This document shows, one piece after another, positions 46,803 through 59,047 of a stretch of DNA of 64,000 nucleotides. The DNA comes from Tretioscincus oriximinensis (lineage: Eukaryota; Chordata; Lepidosauria; Squamata; Gymnophthalmidae): assembly GCA_022410635.1 (NCBI GenBank), contig JAJVDF010000028.1:1306162-1370161 (forward strand), given 5' to 3'. Position 1 is the stretch's first letter, and each line of letters begins with the position of its first letter. The notes below the pieces were generated by a model. That model was not told where the DNA came from. It searched no databases and saw only the letters and a list, made by a program, of their open reading frames with translations. The position numbers and the translations under genes were made by a program.

Positions 46803-47070
46803 AGCTTGGATAGCTTCAAGACAGGACTAGACAAGTTTATGTACACCAAGGGTATAAATGGGTACTAGGATGGATGTCTGGATGTTGCCTCCGGGATGGA
46901 GCAACAGGCAGGACTCTTGAAATGCCATTTGCAGGGAGTCATGAACAGGTGCATATTTTGCTTTCCTCTGTTCAGACTGCCCAGGTGCATCTGGTGGGCC
47001 TCTATGTGAGACAGAATGCTGGACTAGATGGCCTGTGGCCTGATCCAGTATGACTCTTCTTATGTTCTTA
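46803..47070 (+). mobile_element. CR1 3' end, plus strand
   Basis: A well-preserved 3' UTR: TTCAAGACAGGACTAGACAA, TAGGATGGATGTCTGGATGT, GCACAGGTGCAT-like text, ACAGAATGCTGGACTAGATG, then the tail CTTCTTATGTTCTTA. It is nearly the reverse complement of the copy at 43,273-43,532. 5'-truncated; no coding part. Confidence 0.9.
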
Positions 47071-48044
47071 AGCAGTGTATCCATATACACACATAGGAAT
47101 GACTGCAAGAGGCATGCATCAAATCGCTATTGGAATGTGTGCCTCAAAGTTTTAATGTTACCCAACCTGCATAATGCAGATGCCACAGGTAGTTCAGATA
47201 AAGCAAATCTGGATTTTTATGGATTTAGAATGATAGGTGCATAAAGGGACTTGCTAGACGTTCTTATCATGACATAACAAAGCTACTTCTTTGAATCCTT
47301 TTTTATTAATACACATTATAAAAGGTATACATTTTTGTTCAAAATTGTGTTACAAGTTTATTGCAAACTGAGCCACTGAAGAATACTTTTGAATGGGTGA
47401 AACATGTTTGGCATGACATTGTTGGACAAAGTGTAAAATTTTGACATATCATCAATCATTTCTGTAGGGTTCATTTTTATGACAGGACATGTACACTGAC
47501 ATTTAAGGGTAAGTTGTAAAACACAATTATTTTTTGTCCACTATAGGTTATGTTATAGAATTGGAAAGTGGAGTAATTGATATTTGATTTAATATTAAAT
47601 TTAACATTTTGTTGAGTCTGTTTTGTATGAGAAAGTTTTTTGTTATAGATTGTAATTTTCATATACATTTATCCCTTTTCATATAGCCATTCATAAATCC
47701 AGCTTTTGGACTTTGCCAATAAATTATAATACAGTCACTTATTTTTTGTTCATGTATTTTGTGATAACTGGATTTTTATGCTCCAAAAAGAAAGAAAAAG
47801 TACAATATAATACAATAAATCATTATACTTTCATCTATAGACCATATTTAAATATTTACATATACATAATCTATTTTCCCAGATCCATATCCTATATAAT
47901 GTCTTCACCATGATCAGATTTTTCATATATACATGAATATCAATTTACTTCTAAAACATTTTTTCTGGAATATTAATATCTTATATCCACCCACTTAAGG
48001 TGTGTCAATCACCATCATTCTATATGTTCAGAAAATCTCTTTAG
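47071..48044. other. Unassigned AT-rich DNA
   Basis: No gene or named repeat was recognised in this interval. Confidence 0.4.
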
Positions 48045-48197
48045 GCAACACCTCTTTAACCTGGCCTTTGACTGAGGAAACAGCTCTCTCCACTTTTGGG
48101 CACTATTATTTTTAATATATCATTTTTTGTATCTTGTTAGCTGCCCTAAGAACTTTGGGTGTAGGGCAGGATACAAGTGCAAATAAATAAAATAAAT
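48045..48197 (+). mobile_element. L2-type LINE 3' end
   Basis: TTAACCTGGCCTTTGACTGA (end of coding text), then TGTTAGCTGCCCTAAGAAC, GTGTAGGGCAGGATACAAG and the tail TGCAAATAAATAAAATAAAT. Confidence 0.75.
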
Positions 48198-48503
48198 GCA
48201 TCATGTCTAATTGCTCCTGTATTATCTGTAGTGGTGCCCAGGTTTGCTGTATCCTATTGCATATTTAATGCCCTCCTAGTATGATTTTTTGAATTGCTAT
48301 GCAATCAAATACCATTATTTGCCAAAATTTCTTACATCTTTACATCCTGGAGATGTTTACCAAATCTTTCCAACATTTTGTAATGATTTGGATCCTCATT
48401 ATTGTTTTATATTTAGAGTTTTAAGGTGAATTACCACAGGCAATGTTAAGCCATAACAAATGGGCACTTGGATTTATGTTTGTTACTATAGTGTATTGCA
48501 CTA
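48198..48503. other. Unassigned DNA
   Basis: No feature was recognised. Confidence 0.4.
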
Positions 48504-48632
48504 GAAGAAGAAAAGGAGAACTGGGTTCTTATACCCCGCTTTTCTCACCTTTCAAAGGGACTCAAAGCGGTTTACAAGGGTATTTTTGCCCGAAGGCTTA
48601 CATTCTATCTTCCCCACCAGATTATGGTGGTT
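48504..48632 (-). mobile_element. Squamate SINE, minus strand, cut by a gap
   Basis: Starts with AGAAGAAGAAAAGGAGAACT (tail), then TTCTTATACCCCGCTTTTCT, GACTCAAAGCGGTTTACAAG and CTTACATTCTATCTTCCCCA. It is cut off by the assembly gap. It is close to the copy at 27.7 kb. Confidence 0.85.
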
Positions 48633-48656
48633 NNNNNNNNNNNNNNNNNNNNNNNN
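48633..48656. other. Assembly gap (24 n)
   Basis: Twenty-four undetermined bases between a SINE and a microsatellite. The true length is unknown. Confidence 0.99.
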
Positions 48657-48727
48657 TCCATCTATCATCTGTCATTTGTCATCTATTATCTATCATCCAT
48701 CCCTCCATCCCCCCATCTATCTATCAT
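48657..48727 (+). repeat. ATCT/ATCC microsatellite
   Basis: Impure tetranucleotide repeats (CCATCTATCATCTGTCATTT and similar). The adjacent gap probably lies in the same repeat. Confidence 0.85.
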
Positions 48728-49157
48728 GAAAACAAAGGACATATTTGAAGGAAATGAAATCGGCCTGAAAATTATCAGTCTATTAATAAGATCTGAGCAA
48801 AGCAGAAGCAGAACGGGGAGAAAGACGGAATGCCTTTTTATTTTTCTTTCTATTGTTGTTCTAGCAGGTAGTCGAGCACAAAATGTGAAAGAGTTGCTTA
48901 TTCTAACAGAAGGAAGATAGAAAGAGAAAGGAAGCAAACAGACAGGTGAGAAATATTTAGACATTGCTTACTTATTCTAGTTTTGGGGTATTCATAAATA
49001 AAGCACTCTCAGGGTTGCTTTATTTCAGATTAATCATACATTATTCTGGAATATTCCAAAATATCTGAATAAATAATGTCTGGATATAGCGTACAGCTTC
49101 TCAAGCACTGATAACCACATATGCAAATCACAGCAAGTCAATAACAAATAGTATCCA
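48728..49157. other. Unassigned DNA
   Basis: No feature was recognised. Confidence 0.4.
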
Positions 49158-49380
49158 TGAAGAAGAAAATAATCTGGTTTTTATATCCGACCTTATCACA
49201 CAAAGGGACTCATAGCAGCTTACAAGGTTATATTTTGCCAGAAAGCTTACAGCTATTCTATCTTCCACACCATGTTGTGGTGGTACTCATTTATCTACTT
49301 GCATTTGCTTTCAAACAGCTGGGTTGGCTGAAGCTGAGGCTTCAAACTCCACTATCTCTGTTAAAACATCGAAGCTCTTA
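49158..49380 (-). mobile_element. Squamate SINE, minus strand
   Basis: AGAAGAAAATAATCTGG (tail), GGGACTCATAGCAGCTTACA, CTATTCTATCTTCCACACCA and GCTGGGTTGGCTGAAGCTGA follow the order of the copies at 15.0 and 38.0 kb. Confidence 0.78.
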
Positions 49381-49661
49381 ACTGCTCCACTTCATGTCTC
49401 TTCCTCTCCTGTGGTGTTGTTTGTTCTTTCATCCAACTCTCAGTAGATCACATCAAAACAAGATTGATAGGTGTGACATGGTGTGTAGTGACAGAGTTTT
49501 TTTCTGTATATCTCTACAATTAACTACTGATAATGCTATTGTCAATTTCTGGGGCCATTTTCAGAGTCATCTGAAAAAGGTATCTGAGTGATCTTGAGGC
49601 AGAAAAAGTATTCCAGCCTAGAATTGTACAGATGTTGTCTATGTACTCATATGTAGAATTT
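49381..49661. other. Unassigned DNA
   Basis: No feature was recognised. Confidence 0.4.
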
Positions 49662-49775
49662 ATAGAATCATAGAGTTGGAAGGGACCTCCAGGGACATCG
49701 GGTCCAACCCCCTGCTCAATGCAGGTTTCACTAAACCGTCCCAGCCAGGTGACTGTCCAGGCTCTGTTTGTAGAT
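49662..49775 (-). mobile_element. CR1 3' end, ATTCTATG-tailed subfamily
   Basis: ATAGAATCATAGAGTTGGAA, GGGACCTCCAGGGACATCGG and GTCCAACCCCCTGCTCAATG are the classic amniote CR1 end, different from the AGAACATAAG-tailed copies of this window. It is short and 5'-truncated. Confidence 0.9.
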
Positions 49776-52663
49776 TTCCAGTGAATTAGAAGTGTAATTT
49801 TGTTTCTTTTGTCAGTCAGTCATTTGATGGCTTCTAAGGTTTAGATTTCTTCTCTTGTAATTGAGTGACGATCTCAAAATGTTAATCATTTTAGAGGGAG
49901 AATCTTTTGCAGTCATGACAGCAAAGATTAAATGATAAAAAATATTCAACAGAAATAATTCAATGACATGATAAAACATCTTAACATGATACTTTAATTC
50001 ATTGTGCTTACTTTTTATGGAAGTACATTTATTGTCATTTTAATGCTTCAAAACGGCGCTGAAGTGACAAGTGAAAATGGAAAACATCTATGAAATAAAT
50101 TGAACGAAAAAATCAAAATAAAATGCTACACAACAGATTCAGTCCTATCTTGCTGAGATAGGACTGTTCATATGTTATGTTTCATGATAAAATTTCTGCT
50201 TATTACCACATAGAGGGAGGTTACAGGCCAGGGCAAGCTGGAGTGATTACTGTAGCAGGAACAGCCCCAGTCACCATCATCATCTATGCAACCAGCTTCT
50301 GGGTCCCATGAAACCCACTCCAGCACCATAATGCGCATATGCTTCCATATTCTATTCCATTCTGTGGGTCCCTTGACTGCTAGAAGACATATTAAAACTC
50401 TACTGTTGTCCAACTCTAGGTGACCATAAACAGATCCACTGTCCAGGCTTAAGAATAGTTGTAGAAATTCATAAGGAAGGATTTTAACAGATGCACTAAT
50501 AGCAGTAATGGTACTCAACCTGTCCATGTGGGGGGTTTTTTGCCTAGAAGTCTAGGAGGTGACATAGTCTCCTCTATTTTCACAGGTCTCAGTAGAGCAT
50601 TTTGCAACACATTAACACATATTATTGTTTTAAAATGTATTATTGAACAGGGCCAAAGATTACACAGGACTGTGTGATGATGTCATTACACAGTCTGACA
50701 GAGCCATGTGTTGCATTGCTGCTTTCTTGCTTCCAAAGCAAAGGGAACAGAGGCAGCTGGGCTTTGCTCAATTAGGATTAGCAGTATTTAGAGCAAGTAA
50801 CAGGGATGTGGCTGTTTCAAACACTTTGCAAAGTCTAAATCCAGAGTTTACATTTCTTCTTTCCCTCAAACTGAAATTCAAATATAAATAGGGTAATGTT
50901 GCATTGGTCAGTATAACATGCTCAAAGGCTAGACTACGCCAACTTGCAACAAGGACCCCCCTTATGTTTGTTAGTCTATTATAAAAGGTAAGAGCAGAAT
51001 TATCCTTAGGCTTCAGGCACGAGGTTTTCCTATGCAATGGTAGTAACACCATGATGTCACCACCTCACAAGTTAACTGAGTTTTTGCAATGCATCTGGAA
51101 AAAAGGTCTTTTGCCCTGCAATTTAGCTAATGTTTTGCAAAATTACCATGTCTGCAGCCATGAAAGTGAGAAGCCTCCATGTGTATTGCTCCTTAATTTA
51201 ATTACACTAGGAAGATTCACTGGCTGAGCATGCTCAGTATTTACTTCCTGGTTAGTTGTCTTGCTGATTTACAGGTATGTATGTTGCTTGCATTCCATAA
51301 TTGTTTCTCACATTGCAGATTTTAACTCACACACACGTGTGTGTCTACAACCCCAGTTGAACTCCTATAAATGAGTAAAGGACAGAATGAAAACATCATA
51401 CTTATTTTCCCCTTTGAACCTGGAACTAGATCCCATTTGCTTCAAGGGTCTTTCCTGCACTGGGCCTTGTTCCAAAATATATCCCAGAATAGGGACCTGT
51501 TGTCCAAATTAAATAGTCTTTATTTCTACATAGGCAAGTATTAAAGGTCACTCTTTTCTCACTCTTAAAGTTTGTAAAACAAATTTAGAATACATAACAT
51601 TGTATACAAGGGCTTTCTTCACCCAAGAATATCTAGTAGGAAGCTCAGCCAAAGTGCCAGGGGCAAGACAGCAGATGTTTTGGCAACAGAATTAGGAACT
51701 TGAGAGGAGATTGTGTTGAAGCAGTTCTCTTCCACTGGCACCATGTAGTCAGAATTCAGAAAAAAGAGCATCTTAAATAATCAAAGCGCTGTTAAATGAT
51801 CTGTAGGCAGTGGTTTAAGAGAGATAAACATGCCGAGTCTTCAAAAGAGGCTTGTAGGAGGCTGGGAAGCATTAAAGCACTGTACAAACAAATGGTTGTA
51901 TAGAACAGAGTGCAGGAACTGTCCCTTTATTTATTAAGTATGGAGTGGAACAAATCCAGGACTTTTCAAAGAGTTCTGAAAAGCACTCACAGTAACAGCA
52001 AGTGGCAACCAAACCCACCGAGTTAGGGGCATTTACTCTGCCTGCTTCTGCTGTAAAAATGTTGAGAAGATTGGAAAATTCAGGAATGCTTGGGCAAGAA
52101 GAAGCTACATACATTTTAGCTCTGAAAACACAGAATGAAGGTTGAGTCTCCATCCCAAGTGGAAATACTATGGACAGTGATTGGATTCAGACATTGGAGA
52201 GGCAACCAAATCAAGGCACAAAGAGGCATCACAGAATGCTGCCTTTTTATGAAGTGTGAGAGAAATTGCCTTTAAAAAGAGGAACTTGCAGTGGTCAACG
52301 GTGAAAAACAGATTGGCAGGGTTGCTACCAAATGTCACCAAAATGGAGGTGGGGTCCAGTGAGTGCATTCCTTGACTGGCAGAGAAACCTGGAATTAGCA
52401 AATGGAGATATGATTTTAATAAATTATTCATACGTTCAGGTATCTGAATGAATGTAAGTATGCACCCACAGATCCCACAGAAAATAGTATTTTGTAGGTG
52501 TGAAGTTCTCTAGGAAATGAGAGTCCCTCTTCACATGTGAGTTGACTTTTTTGTGGCAGTCATGGCAGCAAAGATTAAATGATAAAAATCTTAAACTGAA
52601 TTGAAACTTTGGGACAGTTCCCAGTGAAAGTACATCAGGTGCCAACATTTGGCACCGGACTGA
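49776..52663. other. Unassigned DNA
   Basis: No gene or named repeat was recognised in 2.9 kb. At 51,519-51,524 TTTATT gives AATAAA on the minus strand, about 350 bp beyond two minus frames of 93 and 87 codons (51,872-52,431) that have no known motif. An alternating CA/GT stretch (CACACACACGTGTGTG) lies near 51,332. Confidence 0.3.
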
Positions 52664-52805
52664 AGCACCATGTCTTTACCCTGGCCTTTGGTGTTTAGCT
52701 TCTGGCAGCTTTCCTCTCAGGAGGTGAATGTTATAGTTTACATATGTTTTACTGTTTCATAGATTTTTTTTTTATTGTAACAATATACTCTCTGGGGATT
52801 TTTTG
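52664..52805 (+). repeat. L2-type LINE 3' fragment
   Basis: TTTACCCTGGCCTTTGGTGT corresponds to the coding end seen at 16.7 and 48.05 kb, and ACAATATACTCTCTGGGG to the following 3' UTR. The tail is missing. Confidence 0.5.
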
Positions 52806-54456
52806 GACAGGCTATGGCCTATTTTCCTATGTTCAGTGAATGAGAGTTACTGACTAGGTAACCACTGGGAAAGGACCGCTCATCATCTCCCTCAAAGTTT
52901 GACTGAGGGAATGCTGAGAAGTGTAGGTTTAGGTTTCAGGGTGGATTTTAACAATAAAAAACAAATTTTAAAAATGTCACCAATTTTTCTGAGCAAAGGC
53001 TACAGATGAAAACTGAACTTACATAAGGAGATCTTGGATTACTATCTCAGACCATGTGTAGTGAGACTGGGTGAACAAATATTCTGACAATCTAGACATG
53101 CATTTCCTATGTTTCAAACAGCATTTGAGAAGCATCCTTGCTTTACAATTATACTTCTGATTTAGTCAGGTTAAATGTCCAGCTCCACAAATCAATTTCC
53201 CCTGGATACATCCAACTATATTCTCAGTCAGTTTGACATGTTGTTGTTGATGATGATTTAACTTAAAAGATCAATAAAACACAATTCAATTTTATTTAAA
53301 AAAATAACCATATGATACAAAAGGAACTATCAAATGACATTTGGGAAAATATTTACTCAGATTTCATTTGAGTAGTTTCTTGTAGAAGTGCTTCAAAAAA
53401 GCACACAGGGATTTGAATTAATTTAGAATTATCGCCAAGATGTGTTTCTTTTTCTTTTTGTCTTTTTCTTTTTCTGTGTAAATTCTCTTCTTGGAAGTGG
53501 GTATAAAGTAATGGCAGCATTATTTGTCAATGTCCTCTAGTGATTGTTAGCAGTGGAGTTTTGCACATATTGTTCCAGACAAAAAATTAGTATTTTGCAT
53601 TAGCAGAGGATAATTAGGCAATAAGATACAAAAGCGAACAGGGTTATCGTGAGATAAACACACACATGGGGCGTTATGAGGCAAAGCCAAGTATCTGTAA
53701 TCCCCCTAGGGTATGATTAGCTCATGATAACCACACACACTGGAGTTGTCTTATTGCTATTATAAAATATCTTTATTATAGAAAGAAATGTGCTTTTTTG
53801 TGCTGAAAGAAGATGGAGCTGACAATTTAGAATGCCGAGCAGCATTTCTATCCAAGCTGCATGTGTGGTTCCCACAGATGAATCTACCTATTAGAGGGTT
53901 TCCTCAATAACATCAACAAAATTTTCCCTGAATCCAAGCAGTCATAATTATTCAGTTTTTGGTTTTTTTTTAAATCCACCTTGGGGTTTGTTTTGTTTTG
54001 TCTGCTTGCTTGTTTGATACAGTTCAAGCACACGAACCATTTGATTTTAGTCTGTTTTAATTTGAAATAGTAAAACATTTCTGGGCATAGCTTTTCCACC
54101 TTGGTAGGTATTTATAATAATCTTTTTTCCTTGAGCACATTGTCCCTTTCCGCACAGTGTTGTTTATCCTGTATAGTGCTGGCCCATACTATGGTTTTAT
54201 TTGCCAGGAACCCATCCAAGGTCCCTTCCACACAATCCGCCATCCATTTATATTATCTCAAAACTCGATGTGGGGCTGGTAAAAGGGGAAGCATGAAGGA
54301 CTAGCAATTTGCTACCATGCATGTCAGTCAGCTGCGATATAGGAGGGTTATAGATATGCAATGGGATTTTATCAGATGTTGAAGGTATTATGATCTGCAT
54401 CCTCCTTTCTTCCCACATCTATTAAAGCTGTAAAGTTTCTGTCTCATTTTTTTTGT
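52806..54456. other. Unassigned AT-rich DNA
   Basis: No gene was recognised. The part at 53,600-53,760 is non-repetitive and has several TTATC/GATAA words (TATCGTGAGATAAACAC) and could be conserved regulatory DNA; alignment is needed to tell. Confidence 0.3.
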
Positions 54457-54620
54457 GTCCAGCAAAGGGGCCAGTAGCACTTTGAGACTAACTTGAGACA
54501 AGTGCATAAGCTTTCGTAGACACGTCTACTTCTTCAGATGCATCTGAAGAAGTAGACGTGTCTACGAAAGCTTATGCCATAAAGACTTTTTAGTGGACTA
54601 ACGTGGCTATTTCTCTGAAT
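54457..54620. repeat. Foldback repeat with perfect 74-bp palindrome and hammerhead-like core
   Basis: Bases 54,504-54,540 and 54,541-54,577 are exact reverse complements with no spacer. On the plus strand the right arm reads CTGAAGA (54,544-54,550), an extra A, the hairpin GTAGA-CGTG-TCTAC (54,552-54,565) and GAAA (54,566-54,569), the order of a hammerhead ribozyme core. The left arm carries the same on the minus strand. Outer parts (TCCAGCAAAGGGGCCAGTAG on the left, TTTTTAGTGGACTAACGTGG on the right) belong to the family at 6.5 and 30.3 kb. Confidence 0.88.
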
Positions 54621-54770
54621 TTTTTTTTGTGGTAACTATGTCTTAAGTATGTTTATAATGGTTAATTTTTTTAATCTTCTTTTCACTGAACAGGTTGCCC
54701 TGCCTCAGAATGTTTAGGTGAAGAATGGTATACAAATACGTAAATAAATATATTTCAGAATAAAAATGCT
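54621..54770 (+). repeat. L2-type LINE 3' fragment
   Basis: GTTGCCCTGCCTCAGAATGT, GGTATACAAATACGTAAATA and an AAATA tail fit the L2-type end. It is short and worn. Confidence 0.55.
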
Positions 54771-54859
54771 ACTGATGTATCCTTTGAAGATCTCTGAGAA
54801 CATACTATAAGTCAAAATGATGAATATTTAACAGCTATATCTATAGTAACATCCTTTTT

Positions 54860-54948
54860 AGGCTGTGTATTTACTGTATTGCTATATTTTAATTGTATAA
54901 CTATTGTATTAAGTTTTTGTAATCTGCCCTGACCTCTTTATAATAAAC
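54860..54948 (+). repeat. Possible second L2-type tail
   Basis: TTTGTAATCTGCCCTGACCT, then TTTATAATAAACC resembles the L2-type 3' end with a different tail. It is only weakly supported. Confidence 0.4.
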
Positions 54949-55932
54949 CAAATTTGAAATATGAGGTTAGAAATTAAGCTAAATGAATGAATTAAATAAA
55001 GGGCACACATTAGGAAAGTAGGAGGTGTGAAATACAAGTTTTAAAATTAAAAACTTGTAATAAAGAAGAATGAGAATCAGGAAAAGAGAAGAGGTGGAAG
55101 ATTTATGGCCATTGTCAATATTTTCTGAAGATCACATTAATCCCATCAGTGAAAGGCAACTTCCAGGGATGCTTGTACTGTGCATGATTTGCCACTTATT
55201 CAGAATAAGTCCTGTAGAGGTCAATGGGATTTACTCCAAGTGAGATTTGTATGGAGTAGACAGAGTCTATCTAGGGCAGGATCTGGATAGAAAGGAAAGA
55301 GAGGAAAGTCTAAAAGCTCAGCATCTCCATTTTTAAAAAATATTGTTTATTTAATAGTGTGTACCACACATTTACATTATTTACAACATTGCTTGTTATA
55401 CCTTATACAGTTTTAAACTTGTTAAAATTTATACATTAAATCATATTTTTATATCAAAGAACAGCACTCCATGCTCTCAATGAGTATGAATGCTGTTTGC
55501 ATGAAATCTCTCCACACAACGCCAAACTGAGGACAGTCCTTGCAGTAAGAAATTGGGGTTTAGAATTTAGGAAATGGCTAGTATTTGAATGCCAGGAAGA
55601 CATCCAAAGGTATCAGGAAGTCTTCTTGAACAACTGCAGCAGGACTCATGCTGTGAGAATGTCTTCGTACCACTCTGTGAGGTATTCCTGCCATAAAGTA
55701 GATAACCTGAAGGAACCATTCTCAAGGGGAGCTAGTTGCAGTCTCTAAGTTATGGCTATACTGAACGTTCTCCAGGAGAGAAAACTGTTATAATGTAAAT
55801 AACCTGTAATTTGGAATGGAGAACTCTAGAATAAAAGGGTGTTTTCTGGGACCTCTAATGTCTACTCTTGGGTCTTTGATGAAGCTGGAAATTCCTGCGC
55901 AGTCATTGGTGGACCCTAGAAATCTGTGGCCA
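54949..55932. other. Unassigned DNA
   Basis: No gene was recognised. An 83-codon plus frame (55,497-55,748) has no known motif. Confidence 0.35.
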
Positions 55933-55978
55933 TATATACTGCTCAAAGTGTTCCCTTAATTGTTTTGAGCAGTATATA
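55933..55978. mobile_element. Tc1-type relic reduced to its inverted ends
   Basis: A perfect 15-bp inverted repeat (TATATACTGCTCAAA, 55,933-55,947; complement 55,964-55,978) encloses only 16 bp. GTGTTCCCTTAATTG next to the right end matches the known subterminal text of a Tc1-type family with TACTGCTCAAA ends. Flanking TA dinucleotides fit Tc1 integration. Almost the whole element was deleted internally. Confidence 0.72.
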
Positions 55979-58900
55979 TTGCACCTAAAGCCCTTTCCCA
56001 ACCTGTCAATTTGCCTTGCTTTACAAACTCTAAAACCCCCAAAATGTGTTGGCAGCTCATCCCTATTTTACTTGCTATTCAGCTGCTGCCTGAGCTTTCC
56101 TAACTGTAATCTCCAGAGTTCCCTGCAAGCTTGCCTACTGTTCCCAGGCAGTCCTGCACTCCAAGAGCCATTGAAATCTTTATATATATTTGCATAAAGC
56201 AGCTCTCTGAAGAGATTCTTGTTTGGAACTTTAAAATAGAAGCTCTGTCCACACGGAGCCTTATTCTGGGTAACATCTCTGTTTGTGGGAATTGCAAAGA
56301 CTTTGAGAGCACATGGAAGGCTGGACATGCCTGGAACTGTGGGTCAGATAGAAGATAAACTCACCTCCAAAGCGTTTTATGTAGGGCCTGTGGATCAGGC
56401 CTTTGACTTTAAGATGGATGCAACACTTTCTTAATTGAATTTTTAAAGACAGAATAGCACAGCTACTTCTTTGAACTATATCACCTTGCTTATAATGGTT
56501 TAGATTATGTCTTCACCAATAGATGAAGCCAAGTTTTTTCTTTCATTGTTTTTCCCATTACAATTAATCAAGGAATTGTCAGCATGTGAAATTTTAAAAT
56601 AGAAGTTTTTAGCAGAGAGAGGAATAAGGGAATAAAGAAATCTGAAAAGGTACATTTGGTATGGAAACAATGCTGTCTAGTGCAATGTTTATGACCGAAC
56701 AGGTCATGTCACCTTGATGAGCAAAAGTACAACATGGAGGCATGTTTCCTGTACACTGTTATTGAACAAATCATAGTCAGGAATTAACATAGAAACAGCC
56801 TGTAAATTGTGTGTTAAAATGGAATCAATATTTGTATTTGTGTTTGGGCAGCAAAATCTGTGAAGAAAGCTTCATGGGATTTATTTCCGCTTAGATACTT
56901 GAATAGTGGCCTTCAAAATGTGTCAGTTGTAATTTAAGATGGGTGTTTAATATGGAATATGGAGATCAATCCAATTGATTTAATTGAATAAAAAAGTCCT
57001 TGTAAGGATATATGGGTTCACATTTTTAAATGCAACAAGCCCAATAATTGGTTTAAATGTAAAAATAAATTGTGTCTAGAGATATCTAGCCTAGCTATGG
57101 CTGATGCTTTATTGGTTTTTACATTTCACTAACTGATGGGCTTTCATGTAAAATCAATATTGGGCAGTCAAATATATTTTGCTTTGTTATGCCATAGGTT
57201 CAGTTAGCTGAAGCACAATTTTCATGTATGATAGCAAACCTTTATTTTGCAACAAACCTGCTTCAAAACAAAGGGAAAATTTAGAGGCCCTACTGAATAT
57301 TCTAAAGCTTTGCTTTCAGTAATATATGGATTTTTTTAATGTGATTGTAGCTGTATAGGTGATTTTTGGTTGGCTAACTTCCAGCCTTTTAATTAAGTCC
57401 CTGGCTATTCCATCCTTTAAAAGCATTTGCCATCCATTAGATGTATACCACAGAAACGTAGTGCTAACAATTCACACTTAGCAGAGAGAAATGAAACTAT
57501 GCTGATCGTCCTACACCCACATGTATCTGACAGCAACCTCACATTGTTTTGTAATGGCACGGAAGGGCATGTGTTTTGTTCCCTTTGGGCATTTTTGACA
57601 GTTTTAATGGAACTGAAAGGCAGTTTTTCCTCATAGAAGAAACTATTGCTTTCCTTTCCTTGAAATTGTAATTCGTGGCTCACAGCAGGGGAGCGTCGGA
57701 GATCAAAGAGTGAAGAAAACTTACCACATCCAACTTGGTTTGCCTTAGAATGTTGCCCAAGTGTGTTAGCAGAACTCACTGTCAGAAGAGAAAGACCTTG
57801 GCTGGGTAATGTATTTCAACCGTAGACACTGAAAGAAATAGCAAATATAACTCATTTAAAATGGTCTAAAGTGTCAGCCCACCCTTCAACAGCCCAGGGC
57901 TTCTCAAATTGCAAAATGGCAAATTTTACTTTAGGGGAGAAGAAGGATCGTGCTCTCATGACTGAGAACTTTTGGTATTTGACATGTAGGGAGTGTAATG
58001 GGTAATTTTAAAGACCTCAAAATGTTTCAAAAGCAATGCTTTGAAATAGTAGAATTCTCCCTTTGGTTTTCTCACTTTTCTTGTTGACTGAAAGGCACAA
58101 TCCCCACAAATATATATTCTTATATTGTAAGTCCTTATCCTTCTGCACTAGCTTTGCAATTTTAAAGGTATCTGAATCACGAAGCTGTAATTATTGCAAA
58201 ATTTCATGTTTTCATGAAAAGGAAGTTTTTCCTTCTCTAAATTTCCAAAACTGACAATTGGCATTTCAGAACAGTTCCTTCTTCCAACCCTGCAATTCCA
58301 AAACACTCAAAAGGTTAAAAAAATAATGGACCTAGAAAATAAATATACATGCTGCTTATTGAAATCAGTGGAGCAGGCAATTCTTTTGGATTTGTGAAGT
58401 CTGTCAGTGACCAGTTTTACACTTTTTAGTCATGATTTAAAACAATTGAGCACATGCCATAAACATTGAGTCTCTGGAAAATGAAGTCTGGTGAACCATT
58501 CAGAACACCATTGAACTAATACGTTAGAATATTATAGCTTGAGAATATGTGAAGTGAATGGCAAGAGAGCTCATACAAGGCCTTTTGGCTAAGCAATACT
58601 CAAAAGTATTTACATAAAAATACAGGTATTTGTCAAAACATACATATATTTACTCTGTGTCAAATGACCGAGAGCAGACCTAGAGAGAAAAGTACGTTGT
58701 TGTTGAAGCAACACAGAAACTTCCACACACAAGATTGTCTCAGAATTTAAACATGCAAAAATGCAATTGGAATGATGCTATTTAAGTGACAAGGCATGGA
58801 TTGTTTGGGTCAGATGGAATGCAGCTTGTCGATCACTATATTTTCCCTGCCTCACTGGGTCCCAGTTTGCTCTTCTGTACTGGTGCCCCATAAGCATCTA

Positions 58901-59047
58901 TTTTCTTCAAATACCTTCCATTTGGATTTTCTCTTCTCCAAGATCACTTTTGCACTTTTCAAATCTTGGACTTCCTCATACTTTTGATACCTTCTTCTTC
59001 TTCCAGCTTGACAGTGAAATGATTAGTCGGCTCTGTTAATTCAGATA
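55979..59047. other. Unassigned AT-rich DNA
   Basis: About 3 kb without a recognised gene or repeat. GCTCTGTCCACACGGAGCC (near 56,243) is a short palindromic phrase similar to element edges at 59.7 kb. Overlapping frames at 56,068-56,358 carry no motif. Confidence 0.35.

Noticed and set aside
3426..49775. Regularly recurring AGAACATAAG-type sequences as a repeat array
   Set aside because: The copies are scattered in both orientations and are 3' ends of CR1 LINEs, not a CRISPR or satellite array.
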